The notes: generated from the sequence alone by a model not told the origin. Counted from the stretch's first letter, positions 33,702-45,714 are shown. The stretch is DNA of 64,000 nucleotides from Ypsolopha sequella (GCA_934047225.1 OW204012.1:11346001-11410000); one strand, 5' to 3'. Translations and numbers: made by a program.

Positions 33702-34158
33702 CAGGAGCTGTATTTTTGAATCATTCGAATTTCAATTCGCATACCAATCCGCATGATTCGCATACGAAAACTTGAAATCAGTATTTTTGAAAATTCTCTC
33801 CGTGAATTTTGCAACGAGTGGTCTGTCTGACCCACTCGTTTTCCGATTTCTACGAGTAGAAACTATGCAAGAATGACAAGAAGAAAATGTCGATGTCGAT
33901 GCATCGATGAGACTGACATAACATTATAACTTTTTAATTTACGTTCCGTTCACCCCCATTCATTACCGGTTTTTAAAATCAACGAAATATTGCTTTCCGG
34001 TTTTAATTTTTTCTGCGTGAAACGAAAACCGTTTACATTGATTTCTACTGATTCAAAAATACGTAAAATCGTGACCAATCGAATTGAATTTCGCACGTGA
34101 TTTTTTTTCGTGCGTGAATATATGATTCACGGCGAGTGATTCAAAAATACAGCTCCAG
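33702..34158. mobile_element. MITE with CAGGAGCTGTATTTTTGAAT ends
   Basis: Inverted ends (CAGGAGCTGTATTTTTGAATCA and complement) with internal CGATTCGCAT-type inverted pieces and a GATGTCGATGCATCGATG palindrome near 33890. Confidence 0.75.
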
Positions 34159-34757
34159 AAATGTAACACTTGCTTAACATCTTCCTTTATGTCATTCTAT
34201 GACATGAAACCTAAAAAAAATTCCATAACAAAATGAAAATAAAAACATAAATCACCAATAAGTTTATTATGTACGTTTGTGACTGCATTTTTACTGTAAT
34301 TTAACAAATTTGACGGTCATAAACTAAAAATGACGGTCATTTTACTAAGTGGCTACTCACTTCATACCGTGTTGTCCACAAGTAATACACGGTATCGTAA
34401 GCCTTTTCTAAATCCACTAACGCATAAAACACCTGAGGGCCTACTCTGAAGTGACAAAATTCGATCGAATATCGTTCGGTCGTATATCCATCTCTATCAC
34501 ACTCTATGCGTGCGTCAGAGATGGACGTATGCTCGAACGATAAACGATCGACCGAATCTTCTTGGGAGTGCCAGGACAGGTGTTTTACAAGATTTTTTTC
34601 AAGATATGCTTCGTAATGAAAATGTCTGATCCACGCAACCTATACCGCTTCTAAATCCTAAATATTTTTTTCTGTATCATCCATGTGATTTTGCTATTGA
34701 TACTAAGTATACTTATGTCACTGTAGATTATGCATTCCTGCTGCTTTTCCTTTAGAG

Positions 34758-35443
34758 CAAGGGTCTTCAACCCGCGGCCCTCGGGCTGCATGCGGCCCGC
34801 CGGGACATTTCTTGCGGCCCTTAGAGACTAGAAGAGATATTCGTTTGGAATTTACGCGCCTCGTCTCTAAAATCAAACGCCGTTCAGTCACAAAATAAAA
34901 GATATCGACAATCTTGTTAAAAATAAACAAGTTCAATCCTCACATTAAGGTGATATATCGTCCGCGCAAAGCTCCCCGTTACTCCAGGCGGAAAGATCCG
35001 CCGTGCGAGAGGGACGGAATCGGGGAAAATTGACAAAAAGTCGATTTTAAATTAATACATAATTAACTAAAATAGCCATGAAAATTTCCATAACCAGTAA
35101 TTTAGGTATTGTTGAAACTCATCTAAATAAATACTTTTAAAGTCTGTATGGTATCACAATTTGACAGAATATCAAAAAAAGTGTAAATTTTGACCTCATT
35201 TCAATAATTATTTCTATCGAGTGAAATTCCTCCAATAGCGTTTCTGATAGACCAAAATCTAGGAAAAGGCCCCAAAATTGTTATACTAATTTATTTAACT
35301 TGAGACTTCTTTAGAACGGCAGATAAATAACTTCAAAAAGTGTCCATTTTGACGATATACCCCCTTAATCTGTATCTTGTAATTTTTAAACCAATAAAGA
35401 ATTTCAATTCATTGAAAGAGCTAAAAAAGGTTGGAGACCCCTG
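34758..35443. mobile_element. hAT-type element (copy 2) interrupted by a TTAA MITE
   Basis: Ends CAAGGGTCTTCAACCCGCGG and the complement of CAGGGGTCTCCAACC. The near-perfect flanking 8-bp duplication is CTTTAGAG (34750-34757) and CTTTAGAA (35444-35451). The MITE at 34945-35368 splits it; without it the element is only about 260 bp. Confidence 0.85.
34945..35368. mobile_element. TTAA-type MITE nested in the hAT element
   Basis: Begins TTAAGGTGATATATCG and ends GACGATATACCCCCTTAA. The interior matches copy 2 at 28545-28969 (GTGCGAGAGGGACGGAATCG; TCATTTCAATAATTATTTCT). Confidence 0.8.
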
Positions 35444-35813
35444 CTTTAGAAGGACGATGACAACCAGTAAACCGGAACATGACCACTCATCCAGCACATA
35501 TTGAAGACCTGGTATACCAGCTAGCCACGCCATCGACTAACTTTTAGCAGCTCTATTAAAACTCTATCATACTCGGCTTTCTCAGCTTTCATACCTTTCA
35601 TTGCCTGTACAATTTTGAAGCCCGTCCAGGCTGGTATGTGACCCCTCTGACTCGAAGGGTGGATACACTTTTGCGTTTAATAGCAACAATTTACATTAAC
35701 ATCAAATAAGTTCATGACAGCCATGTTTATAAAGAAAACCTACAAGACTAATTTTGCTTGTAAAATTCAACTTACAGGTATGTTTCCACTGAAATATATA
35801 TATATATATATAG

Positions 35814-36073
35814 AAGGTGTAACAGAAAGGTGTAACCATATTTGAAGAGCTTATTCTGTCAATGGTATAGAAAAACTTTTACTATGGAGCCAAACCTGAA
35901 ATCTCAAAAAAGAAAATCTGCCCTTCTACATTTCGGCCGAGCGGCATTGCATTTTTCTATGAAACAGTAAAAAAATTTTTTCGAGATACAGGATTTGTTC
36001 TATAGTAAAAGTTGTTTCATACCATTAACTGAATAAGCTCTTCAAATATGGTTACACCTTTCTGTTACACTTT
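35814..36073. mobile_element. MITE with AAGGTGTAACAGAAAGGTGT ends
   Basis: Arms of about 110 bp: AAGGTGTAACAGAAAGGTGT and AACCATATTTGAAGAGC at the left, mirrored at the right, set in TA-rich flanks. One arm recurs at 56216-56273. Confidence 0.85.
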
Positions 36074-36230
36074 GTATAATATACTTACTGAATTTACAAG
36101 AAATGACACTTGCAACACAAGACCATTAAAGATTTTGGTAAGCTGGTAACAGGTGTCACAGACACAAATGACAGAATCTTGCAAGGGCTTTCTTAATATC
36201 AGCTTTTTTTACGTTTCATTTTTGTTACAG

Positions 36231-36341
36231 CTCCAGAACACAGGTGGGGTTGGGGCAAACACAATCGCAGTAAAAACTCTAAAAACAAAATTCTCCTGCG
36301 TGTTCCACCAAAGTTAAAAGCTGTTCCACAGAATTCAACGG
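36231..36341 (+). CDS. Exon 12: 111-bp phase 1-1 exon, basic
   Basis: Acceptor TTTTTGTTACAG at 36230; reads (T)-P-E-H-R-W-G-W-G-K-H-N-R-S-K-N-S-K-N with incoming A, then L-L-R-V-P-P-K-L-K-A-V-P. The donor is GTAATA after 36341 (leaving G). A Trp/Gly-containing basic segment. Confidence 0.7.
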
Positions 36342-36571
36342 GTAATAGTCACAGGTTTTATATTATCACCATCTTCATCATCATCCTTCCCTTCTTCTTG
36401 TTTAGGGTTGACTATATTTCCCCATTGAATTTTGGGGACCACCCTGATTCATGACTTCATGAGCCCTTTCACTATTTTTGTCGTTTCTTGTTTCTCTTCC
36501 TTTTTTCCTACTAACTAGAAAAGCATATTGCTTGTTGACTTGCTGTTTTTATCTCCAGTATATTATTTCAG

Positions 36572-36741
36572 TTAAAATGCCTAGAATAGATGAAGTTAGT
36601 TCAAAAAGGAATGTAATGCATACGAAACCGTCTGATACACATGGCTACAGCGATCAAATTGAGGTTTACGAAATCAATGATGACAGGATAAAACGATACC
36701 TAGACTTGTTTCGAATGGCAAATGCTTCTAGTAGCCAAAAG
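36572..36741 (+). CDS. Exon 13: 170-bp exon, phase 1 in, phase 0 out
   Basis: Acceptor TATTATTTCAG at 36571; G+TT gives Val. Reads V-K-M-P-R-I-D-E-V-S-S-K-R-N and ends Y-L-D-L-F-R-M-A-N-A-S-S-S-Q-K at donor GTAAAT after 36741. The codon boundary matches exon 14. Confidence 0.75.
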
Positions 36742-36850
36742 GTAAATAGTACAGTCAGACACACCCAAAGGGAGTTTTATTTTATCACAATCATTACGTG
36801 AGCAAAAATCATATTTTATCGTTTTTATTTCATTGAAAACTCTTTTTTAG

Positions 36851-39800
36851 GTTAAACATACACTGGATTTAAAGACAGCATCATGTTCAATGTCAAATCC
36901 AGTTTTAACTAACTCTAACATTATGAAATCAAAAAAAGACGCCCAGAATAAATATTTGGTTAGTCATAAAGGGATTATAAATAAATTGAGAAGTCGAAGA
37001 CAAAATGATACCCAAACGGCTAATAATATTGTTTACATTGAAGTTGTGGCAGATTTTATCAATGAACAAGTACAAACCGCTCAAGCACAACCCGACGAAC
37101 AGATAGTAATGGATTCTCCGTTCACTGAATCTTTCAGAAGTAACCCAAAGACAACTTTGGTTCATCAAACGAACGCTGTTGAAGTTCCAAAAACATTGCA
37201 AGTTCTTATAACTATGCCAAATGACCACAAAAGATCTTTAGATGATACAACGCATATTAAAAGAATTTTCTCTGCAAAACTATCTAATCCAGTAAATATT
37301 GAGTATCGTATAGATACAGTATTGGAAACTACTACACAGGACCCGCTTAGTAATATCAATCAAAATCAACCAAATTGTATTGTTTTAAAACCAATAGACA
37401 TTAGGACTGAACATTCGCTTTTATCAAGACAAGTAAACACCCCAATGAATATGTCTATGGGAACAACCAAGGTCACGAAGAGTATTGGGAAAGTAACTTT
37501 GAGTAAAGAATATGTAACTGTTTTTAATGACAAGCTTTATTCGTATGATTCTAGTGATTATGAAGGCAAAAAAAAAACTAAACGAAGTCTTTTTATGAAA
37601 TTAAAAGACTCTTTAGAGCTCGGACAGCAATCTATACCAAAGCGTGCAAAAAAATCATCAAGTGTTAGAGACAATATAAAAAAATTCTTTGGACATGATA
37701 GAGTTTGTATGTGCAAATGTAGAGTTAACACAACTATGTGCAGAAAATGTGCTGCTGTTGATAATGTCGTATCTGAGTTGATATTTGAACTAAATAACAT
37801 AGCTGATTTTATGGCTGAACACTGCACGGAGATACAGACTTTTTTTTACATGAATCCAACTGGAGGTAGACAACTCAGACAAGCTGTAAGTGGTATTAAT
37901 AAAATGACAGATGATTACTACCGAAGAATTAAAGGTAAATGTAAAGGTCGTATGTGTAATAAGTTCTTCTCCAATATAGAAAAACGCAATAACGGAAAGA
38001 TGCGCAAGAGAAGTGTTAGTAGTATTACACAAGACCTTGTAAATGTACATGGGGATCTTCATAACCTAATTAAACTAAATATGCCTATTGATAACGAACT
38101 TAAAACAACAACAAATAAATTGAAATATTTGGTAAACAACTGTGTCCCCGCAGAAAAGGCTATTAATGAACCTTACAAACTTGACAAAGTGTGTATCAAT
38201 ATTTACGAAGAACGCCAAACTAATGAATCTGATGCCGATATGATTGAAGAGGGTAGCACACGAATATTTCCAATTTTAACGACTGATTCAACTGAACCCA
38301 CTTCTCCAAAACTATCTACAGTTACAAAACCAAAGGATGGCGTTTACAGACTTTTAAATAAGGTTATGAATGTTAACAAATATCGAGACACACTTGAACA
38401 AAAGAAATTAGAATCAATGCTGCAATTGGAACCAGGGTTACTAATAGAACCACGTGTTTCCTCAAACGAACAAAAAAATGAGCCGAGTTCAAATAATGAC
38501 CAAAATATTCTAAAAATACATATACCTTCGAGTATGGAATTATTTAAACCTAATACTGAAATATTTAAGTATAAAACAAATGCCATGGAAATTAAAAAAT
38601 GTACATTACCAACCCAAAAGAGTCTAGAAGCAAACGATATCTTTCCAATCGGAAATATCACAGTCACAAGCACAAAATGTCCATGTTCAAGTAAAAAATG
38701 TTCATGTTTAGACAAAAAATTGTACTTAGGCAAAAAATGTTCGTGCCCATGCGCAAAATGTTTGTGCCCATGTGAAAAATGTTCTAAAAAATGTGAAAAA
38801 TGTAAAAATCTGGAAAGAGGTCCTAAACCATTCAAAAAAGGTTCGATCCCATGTAAAGAATGTTTAAGTCCATGCAAAAAATGTGGGTGCCCATCTAAAA
38901 AAATATTTAATCAAAACAAAAAATGTTTGTGCCCTTGCGCAAAATGTTCAGATAACAGTGAAATATCTTCCAATACGTTGCCATCTAAAGACCAGAGTAT
39001 CCTTGCTAAGGTACTCCACAAAGCAGAACAGATTTTGAACACTCCAATTACCATCCAAGGTGACGAATTTAAGCAAAGACCCATAAATGCGTTTGGTTAT
39101 TCAGAGCCAACACTGAAGCATCAAAAACGTGAAATTGTTTTGGGACCGCAAATAGAAGCTCCTATAATAACAGACACTGGAGGGGCATTTTGGTATAATT
39201 ATTTAAATCAAGGCAGTTCTATTAGAAATAGAATTACTAGACAAACCTCAAATGAAACGGGCCAGACTACATCAAATAATCCGTTTGCACTGTCAAATAT
39301 TTCTACGGGTATTAATCAAAATCCTGATAGTGGTTTGAACTATAAGAATGACTATAATCGTCCTAAAGATAAAACAAATGAAATAACTGAATATTTTAAT
39401 GAATTCAATGTAATAAATACAAACAAAAATACTACTGCACTTGATTTTGAACCAATGCTAACGGTTGTTTTGGCTACCATTAACAATTCAACTACCGAAC
39501 AATCAGATTTTTCAATGATGCCTACAACTGAAACTGTAAATGAAACATATACGAGCCCTCCCTTAAATGATGCCATATTAAACACAACATCAGTCTTAGC
39601 GACAGGCAAAAAAGAAATATATAATGCAACAAATCCCACTATGAATAAATCTGAAGATATCGGGTACAGAGGAAAAAAACATATTTACAGCACGCCGTCA
39701 ACAGAATCCAATGCAATCCTAGCAAAAGTGGGTCCATCGAAATTGCACAAATTTTTGGACAAATTTAAAATGTACAGTACCGCGGAGCACTTGCCTGATT

Positions 39801-40110
39801 CCACAATACTTGTGTTCGAAGATGTTAACTACAACGACATAAAAGATAAAAATATTGAGTACATTAACATAGATCAGGATGATTTCAAAAGGATTTCATC
39901 ATTTTACGCAAAGAGAAAAGATGATAACGATCTGACATCAGAAACGAAATGGAAAGATTTAAGAAGCCTCTTGATTGATGTATTGAAATTTGAAAAAAAT
40001 AAAATTGATACAGAATTATGTTCATTTGCCAAAACTACATCAAATAAAATTACCAAGTTTGTCACTTTAAAATCTGTCGAGGGACCTGAACATGTCGCAG
40101 ATAGCAATGG
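36851..40110 (+). CDS. Exon 14: 3.26-kb giant exon with Lys/Cys-rich repeats and dibasic sites
   Basis: Acceptor CTCTTTTTTAG at 36850, phase 0; open for 1,086 codons to donor GTGAGT after 40110, phase 2 out. In order: a basic/Asn-rich lead; K-T-K-R followed by S-L-F (Arg near 37582); a first Cys group (C-x-C-x-C...C-x2-C, 37708-37752) leading into a hydrophobic/helical stretch with two more Cys pairs; M-R-K-R followed by S-V-S-S near 38010; then a striking K-K-C / C-P-C repeat (38676-38952) with about 25 Cys in 92 residues; H-Q-K-R near 39128; and a Thr/Asn/Ser-rich tail with many N-x-T/S sequons. The Cys block recalls metal-binding or keratin-associated repeats, but no family is recognised. 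Several minus-strand frames here are shadows. Confidence 0.9.
38676..38952 (+). repeat. In-frame Lys/Cys repeat (KKC-x-C-P-C type)
   Basis: Degenerate short tandem units based on AAAAAATGTTCATG and TGCCCATGCGCAAAATGT encode repeats such as K-K-C-S-C-P-C-A-K-C and C-P-C-E-K-C. Unit length varies, and a less Cys-dense spacer (K-N-L-E-R-G-P-K-P) splits the block. Confidence 0.9.
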
Positions 40111-40224
40111 GTGAGTTATTTATAAATAATTTATTAAAAGACAAAGACGTAGCATACAAAGATTGTTTCTCTCTTTTTTTATCCTCTAGGAGGCAAGCAT
40201 GGTTATTATGTACAATAAATTATA

Positions 40225-40385
40225 GTAGATTCTCGCAGTAGGAAGCACAGAATGAATGAATGAATGAATGAATAAACACTTTATTGCACAGAAAAATTAA
40301 AATAAAACACAGAATACAGAATAACAAAAGGAAGGGGCGGACTTATTCCTTAAAGAAATTTCTTCCAGTCAACCGATGGTGTGGA
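40225..40385. mobile_element. LINE 3'-tail fragment with (GAAT)n
   Basis: (GAAT)n at 40251-40272, then AAACACTTTATTGCACAG and a TTCTTCCAGTCAACCGATGG segment. Similar text occurs at about 51640-51785 (CTCTTCCAGACAACCTTTAGG). Confidence 0.6.
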
Positions 40386-40553
40386 GAAAGAAAAAAAATA
40401 ACAGCCATTATGCATTGCGCCCTGATATGAACGTTATTTCAATGTCGTTTCCGTTGATATTTGTAGTGACAAATATCGAGCTGCTAATTTGGCGATGGTA
40501 ATCGCCTTAATGTTTATTTCTGCCTTGTGATAAAGTGGTATTCTTTGTTTTAG

Positions 40554-40665
40554 TGTAGAAACGTCAACTTACGTCGATTCAGTTCAAGAAATTGATCAGA
40601 TTTTGTCATCACTGGAAGGATTTGCTACGAGAAAAGATTTAATGTGCTATGATAAAATGCGCAAG
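40554..40665 (+). CDS. Exon 15: 112-bp exon, phase 2 in, phase 0 out
   Basis: Acceptor TTTGTTTTAG at 40553; GG+T gives Gly, then V-E-T-S-T-Y-V-D-S-V-Q-E-I-D-Q-I-L-S-S. It ends L-M-C-Y-D-K-M-R-K at donor GTGAGT after 40665. An amphipathic helix is likely. Confidence 0.8.
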
Positions 40666-40734
40666 GTGAGTTTGATTGCTTAGGACAAAAAATTTAAAAC
40701 TTTTATTGTAATTGCTAATCTAACCCTTTCCAAA

Positions 40735-41692
40735 ACTCAAGAGGCTATGCAAATTTTATTTTTGTCACTGTCACTCCAAGCGAAAAATCGCGCAGTGTGA
40801 GAGGGGCAGATTCAGGGCAAAAGGGAAAAAAGTTGGTTTTATAGTTTTATTAAAAAAAACTAAAATAGCTAGCAAAATTTCAAATATCAAATCTCTAGAT
40901 ATTGTTGAAACACCCCTAATAAAATATGTTTGAGTTCTGTATATGGTTCCTATTCGTCAAACGAGGGCAAAAAGTGTGTTTGAAGACCTCATTTCAACAA
41001 TTTATTCAATCGAGGATAATTTATCCAAACATGTTTTCCAACTTCAAAGCCCTAGATTATATAGTCAAAATGCATATACCAGAAATTTATTAAAGTACTT
41101 ATGATAGCCGCATTTAGTGATGAGGTACATTTCAAATTTCGGTTAAAAATAATAATCAAGTGTGAGTTTACTCAACATTAGACACGTCATTCAACATTCA
41201 ACATAATGATACAAAAGGAAAATGTGCCAAAACCAGTGACGTAGCTATCGGAGGGCTATGCGGTGTAGTGCCCCGGGGCCCCCAAGAGATGTTTAAATAT
41301 ATAAATCGAAAACTATCATTTATTTTCGTTTAGTTTAACTTCGTCATTGTTTTGTTTTTAATCAAATATTATTGCGTAACTTGGCGACCTCAAACACGAC
41401 CTATAAAAAATTAGAAACTTTTTTTAAAAAATTCTTTGTTTCTATACAAATTCTATTGCACAATAAAGTAACATTCAAATCGAAAAATAATAACCGAAAC
41501 CAGTAGTACATCACTATCAACAATGAAGTATTATATTTTTAATTCACACTTGCTTATAAATAATTACGATACTTTGTAGGCATTTAAACGTCATAGGCGC
41601 CATCACTCAGTGGCTCTACGGTAACATTTTCTGTGTATTTCATGAAATACACAGAAAAGAAACACCCGTATTTTTTTCGCATATCGCCTTAA
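40735..41692. mobile_element. TTAA-type MITE family copy split by another MITE
   Basis: Matches 14760-15183: CACTCCAAGCGAAAAATCGC, GTTTGAGTTCTGTATATGG and TATATAGTCAAAATGCATAT. It resumes at 41640 with GAAATACACAGAAAAGAAAC and ends CGCATATCGCCTTAA (41692). The gap is filled by the GCCACTGAGTGATGG MITE at 41096-41619. Confidence 0.75.
41096..41619. mobile_element. GCCACTGAGTGATGG MITE (copy 1, left end trimmed)
   Basis: Starts within GCATTTAGTGATGAGGTACA and ends CGCCATCACTCAGTGGCTCTAC. Shares GTGCCCCGGGGCCCCCAAGA and AACTTGGCGACCTCAAACAC with the complete copies at 42783 and 48549. Confidence 0.8.
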
Positions 41693-41844
41693 TATCATTC
41701 AGCTCCTGTTATGTAGATGATATCGAGGGCATCAAACTGAAAAGGCGCATTTACAGATTTTCTGAATTCCGAAAATTCCAACTTTTTTGGCCGAATCGCC
41801 ATATTTATTAACTCTATGATGTACTGAAAAAGTAACGGTTGCTC

Positions 41845-42360
41845 CACTGGTTATAAGTAGACATCGGATTATATGCACTAACAAAGTGCCAAAATATGCA
41901 TGCAAATATGCACTAAAAACCGTTGATATGCCAAAATATGCACAATGCAAAATCAAAAAACCATTTTTATTTTTATATATTTTAATTAAAGACGGTACAA
42001 AAACAGCGAAATATACATAAAAATATGTATAGTTATTGTGCCAACATACAATTAAGTATTTTTCCAAATATTCGAACGCAAATTTGTGACGTTTGTCACC
42101 CAGTATCAATTTGTACGCCGAAAAAGACCTCTGATTATCAACTGACGTCATTGGACAAAACGCACGCACTGGTCAGCCACTGCGCTCGCGTCCTACACGT
42201 CTTCGTACCTAGATCCCTATACGTACCTCCCGCTACTAAACGAAATATGCACGATTGGGAAAAAAGGCTAAAATATGCATTAACGCCGTAATTAGAGAGT
42301 TATATGTATTTGCATATGCAAATATGCAAATGCATAAAATACTATGTCTAGTTATAAGTA
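41845..42360. mobile_element. Probable element with TTATAAGTAGACAT ends
   Basis: GGTTATAAGTAGACATCGGA at the left and the complement of TTATAACTAGACATAG at the right, with ATGCAAATATGCA motifs inside both ends. Interior frames on both strands are unsupported. Boundaries uncertain. Confidence 0.5.
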
Positions 42361-42553
42361 CTATTATGCCTAGGTATACGACGTGAAAAGGTGTTTTTGT
42401 AATTAAAGAAAAATATTTATCAAACTTGTCGATACTCTTATTATTATTAGAGTGCATTACAAACTTGCAATCAATCAGAAACAAATTTAAAAGCACAAAT
42501 ATTTTGAAAAAAGCAGTATGGTACAACTTACGCTATAATCTTTTTCATTTCAG

Positions 42554-42728
42554 TATTGGATATCCACACCCATAGCTCCCTCGCAATTCGAATTAGGTGA
42601 CATGTTTTCTGGTAACACGTCAGAAAGTAACTTGACAACTACCACTCCGAATCCATTTCAAGAAGTGGTCAATTATTATATGCACAAACCACAGGGCGGC
42701 GGGCTGCCAAGTTCCGATCAGAGTGATG
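42554..42728 (+). CDS. Exon 16: 175-bp exon, phase 0 in, phase 1 out
   Basis: Acceptor TTTTTCATTTCAG at 42553; reads Y-W-I-S-T-P-I-A-P-S-Q-F-E-L-G-D-M-F, a Thr-rich N-glycosylation-like stretch, then Y-Y-M-H-K-P-Q-G-G-G-L-P. Donor GTGAGA after 42728 leaves G. Confidence 0.8.
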
Positions 42729-42782
42729 GTGAGATTTCATGATTTTTTGTCTCATTTTTACACACTTTAACTTATCTCTAAG

Positions 42783-43336
42783 GTAGGGCCACTGAGTGAT
42801 GGCACTTATGACAGCTCCATTTAGTGATGAGGTACATTTCAAATTTCGGTTCAAAATAAAAATCAAGTGTGAGTTTACTCAACATTAGACACGTCATTCA
42901 ACATTCAACATAATGATACAAAAGGAAAATGTGCCAAAACCAGTGGCGTAGCTATCGGAGGGCTATGCGGTGTAGTGCCCCGGGGCCCCCAAGAGATGTT
43001 TAAATATCTAAATCGAAAAAAGTATTTTACTATCATTTATTTTCGTTTAGTTTAACTTGTCATTGTTTTGTTTTTAATTAAATATTATTGCGTAACTTGG
43101 CGACCTCAAACATGACCTATAAAAAATGAGAAACTTTAAAAAAAAAAAACTTTGTTTCTTATACGAATTCTATTGCACTATAAAGCAACATTCAAATCGA
43201 AAAATAATAACCGAAACAAGTAGTACATCACTATCAACAATGAAGTATTACATTTTTAATTCACACTTGCTTATAAATAATTACGATACTTTGTAGGCAT
43301 TTAAACGTCATAGGCGCCATCACTCAGTGGCTCTAC
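42783..43336. mobile_element. GCCACTGAGTGATGG MITE (copy 2, complete)
   Basis: About 554 bp from GTAGGGCCACTGAGTGATGG to its complement. Interior GTGTAGTGCCCCGGGGCCCC and AACATGACCTATAAAAAATG. It begins 54 bp after the exon 16 donor. Confidence 0.85.
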
Positions 43337-43339
43337 TTT

Positions 43340-44000
43340 AGCATCTCTGCTTAAGGCGTTTCTTCCCACTGTCATCCGAAAATGAAAAAAGTTATTTCTC
43401 TTAAACGGTACCACCGCACTTTTTTATGTTTTCTTTAGTACTGAAGTAACTTTTATCACACAAATTGTTTATGAATAAAATAAATAAATATATAAATTCA
43501 CTTATGCATCGGCTACGGCGCTGCGGAAAGTGGAAGATTTGAGAAGGGACGCCCTTGTGATAATAAGATACCAAAGCTCCAAGCAATAGGAATTGGATGG
43601 AACAGCTCCAAATGGAGAGCCGACCATCCGCCTGTGCCCAGCAGGCGTCCCATCTCATTATGCTCGCCTCAGCAGCTACTGCTCACACGGGTGCCTGAGC
43701 TTTGTTACAACGAGCGGGGGCTGCCCTCCCTCCGCACCCACGGCTTTTTATATACACTCTAGGGGTACTACTCTAGTAGCCACAAAACTGCATAGAGTCG
43801 GGGTGCGCTGAGACGGTTTTTGAACAGTTTTAACCTACGAGTACAGAAGTCGATTTTCCAACCGTTTAAACCTAAGAAAGTAGGTTTTCCGAGCCCTTCC
43901 TTTTAGGGGGCATCCCTGACCCCCCCCCTTTGCTGCTGGTTTGCGCAACCCCCCCATTTAGGGTGGCACATTCCTGAACCACACTACCCCGACTCCCCTC
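43340..44000. other. Intron; GC-richer unannotated stretch
   Basis: 43540-43810 is less AT-rich and has short frames on both strands; C runs occur at 43919-43926 and 43948-43955. No phase-consistent exon, family match or RNA structure that I can support. Confidence 0.45.
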
Positions 44001-44007
44001 TTCTACA

Positions 44008-44778
44008 GTGTATTCCAATAGGACTTGTATTTTTGGTAAAAAATAAACGCCATATTGGCTTTGTGTATGAATTGATGAACTTAGTGAATAGTATTTTGTA
44101 TAACTGTGAAATAACTTCGTAATAGGTTGCACAAGTGCACAAATTTAACTTTTAACAAAAAAATAATAACCTACTTCAATAGTAACAGCAGGCATTCACT
44201 AAAAAGTTTGCAAGTAAAAGGCAATCAGTTTGAGTTAGAGTGCTCATTGCAGGGCAAAAAAGTTTTTTTTTTCAGTAATAGCAAATTTTTTCAAAATAAT
44301 GTCCCCGTTTCACTATACTTTTATTCCTATTTATCATTGCCTATTCCATTATTTTTCTAACAAAAAAAAATACAACGTTCTATCATAAATACAACATTTT
44401 CTACGAGCGGTTAACCAAAGGTACTGCGCTCGCGTGCCATATAAAAATGGAGTGGAGGTACTTTTTCAGGAATAAAAAAAAATAAAAAAAATTTTTTTTC
44501 TTTGTTTTCGTCGATATATTTAGATCTAGTTTCACCCACTTTCGGATGTGCACTTGTACGAGGGACACACTGTATAGCTATTTGGTGAAAACAATATTAA
44601 ATAAGGCAGTGTACGATCATCGCTCGGTGGGTTTGTTTCTTAGCCTTTTCGGGAGTCACCATTCCTTAGCAGTAACCCATAGCATTTAGCAACTCAGCAT
44701 TACAAGCTCAGCATTCATCATACAGCTAACGTCAATACAGTTTGTTTACCCAAAATACTAGTCCTATTGGAATACACT
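44008..44778. mobile_element. Element with AGTGTATTCCAATAGGACT ends, containing another MITE fragment
   Basis: Left AGTGTATTCCAATAGGACTT and right complement at 44757-44778. Inside, 44330-44573 matches the inner and right half of the 24390-24934 MITE (complement of TCGTACAAGTGCACATCCG and CGAGCGCAGTGCC). Confidence 0.7.
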
Positions 44779-45241
44779 TTAAGTATACATACTCGTGTGT
44801 TATATCATAGATAAATAATAGTAGTTTATGCTACAAGGGCGCAAAGGAATAAATTACGAGGACGGCTCGTGTTTTAAACGTAACCGAGTAATTTATTGCT
44901 TTTACGCCCGTGTATCATACTACGTTTTTCAATGCATAGTGTGAGGAAATGAAAACAAATATAATCTTGTGAACTTTAAATTATAATTGGCTCAAAAGGA
45001 TTGTATCCAGAGCCGTTAAACAGTGGAAAAAAAATTATAACATCTATGGTACACAGGAAAGGCTGCAGGTTAGCCAAACATTGCAAACGAATTAAAAAAA
45101 TAATAATAATAAAGCCCCAGGGCAAAATAATCGACTTTCTGTTCGGTTTTGCACATGCATTGAAAAGGAAGTTATACTAACGATATTGAACCGAAAATCC
45201 TATGTCAAAAAGGCAAAAAGAATAGCTAACTCAATTATTAC
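44779..45241. other. Intron, no features seen
   Basis: AT-rich, with an ACAAGGGCGCAAAGG / ACGGGCGTAAAAGC partial inverted pair around 44830-44930. No exon, RNA or repeat family recognised. Confidence 0.45.
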
Positions 45242-45530
45242 TTTTTAGGGTTCCGTACCCAAAGGGTAACCAACGGGACCCTATTACTAAGACTTCGCTG
45301 TCCGTCTGTCTGTCTGTCCGTCTGTCACCAGACTGTATCTCATGAACCGTGATAAAATTTTCGCAGATGATGTATGTCTGTTGCCGCCATAACAGCAAAT
45401 ACTAAAAAACAGAATAAAATAAATATTTAAGGGGGCTTCCATACAACAGACGTGTTTTTTTTGCCATTTTTATAGATAATGGAACGGAACCCTTCGTTTG
45501 CGAGTCCAAGTCGCACTTGGCCGGGTTTTT
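45242..45530 (-). mobile_element. GGTTCCGTA-family repeat, short form, inverted
   Basis: Reads as the complement of the copy at 28039-28338: TTTTTAGGGTTCCGTACCC, GTAACCAACGGGACCCTATT, (GTCT)n, and CACTTGGCCGGGTTTTT at its distal end. A run of AAATA/AAAATA follows at 45532-45560. Confidence 0.85.
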
Positions 45531-45714
45531 ATCAATAAATAAATAAAATAAAATAAAATAGTTCTTTATTGAGGTTACGAAGATCCATTGTAAGAACACA
45601 TGAAAATACCTTAAAAAATACACATTTTAAATAACAAAAACTAAATGAAAAATAAAAATTTGTAAGATAAGATTATTTATAATTATTATACTAAATTAAA
45701 TTAATTATTATTTT

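Noticed and set aside
38344..38877. 177-codon minus-strand His/Phe-rich frame
   Set aside because: Shadow of the Lys/Cys repeat in exon 14; the complement of AAATG(T) repeats gives His/Phe repeats.
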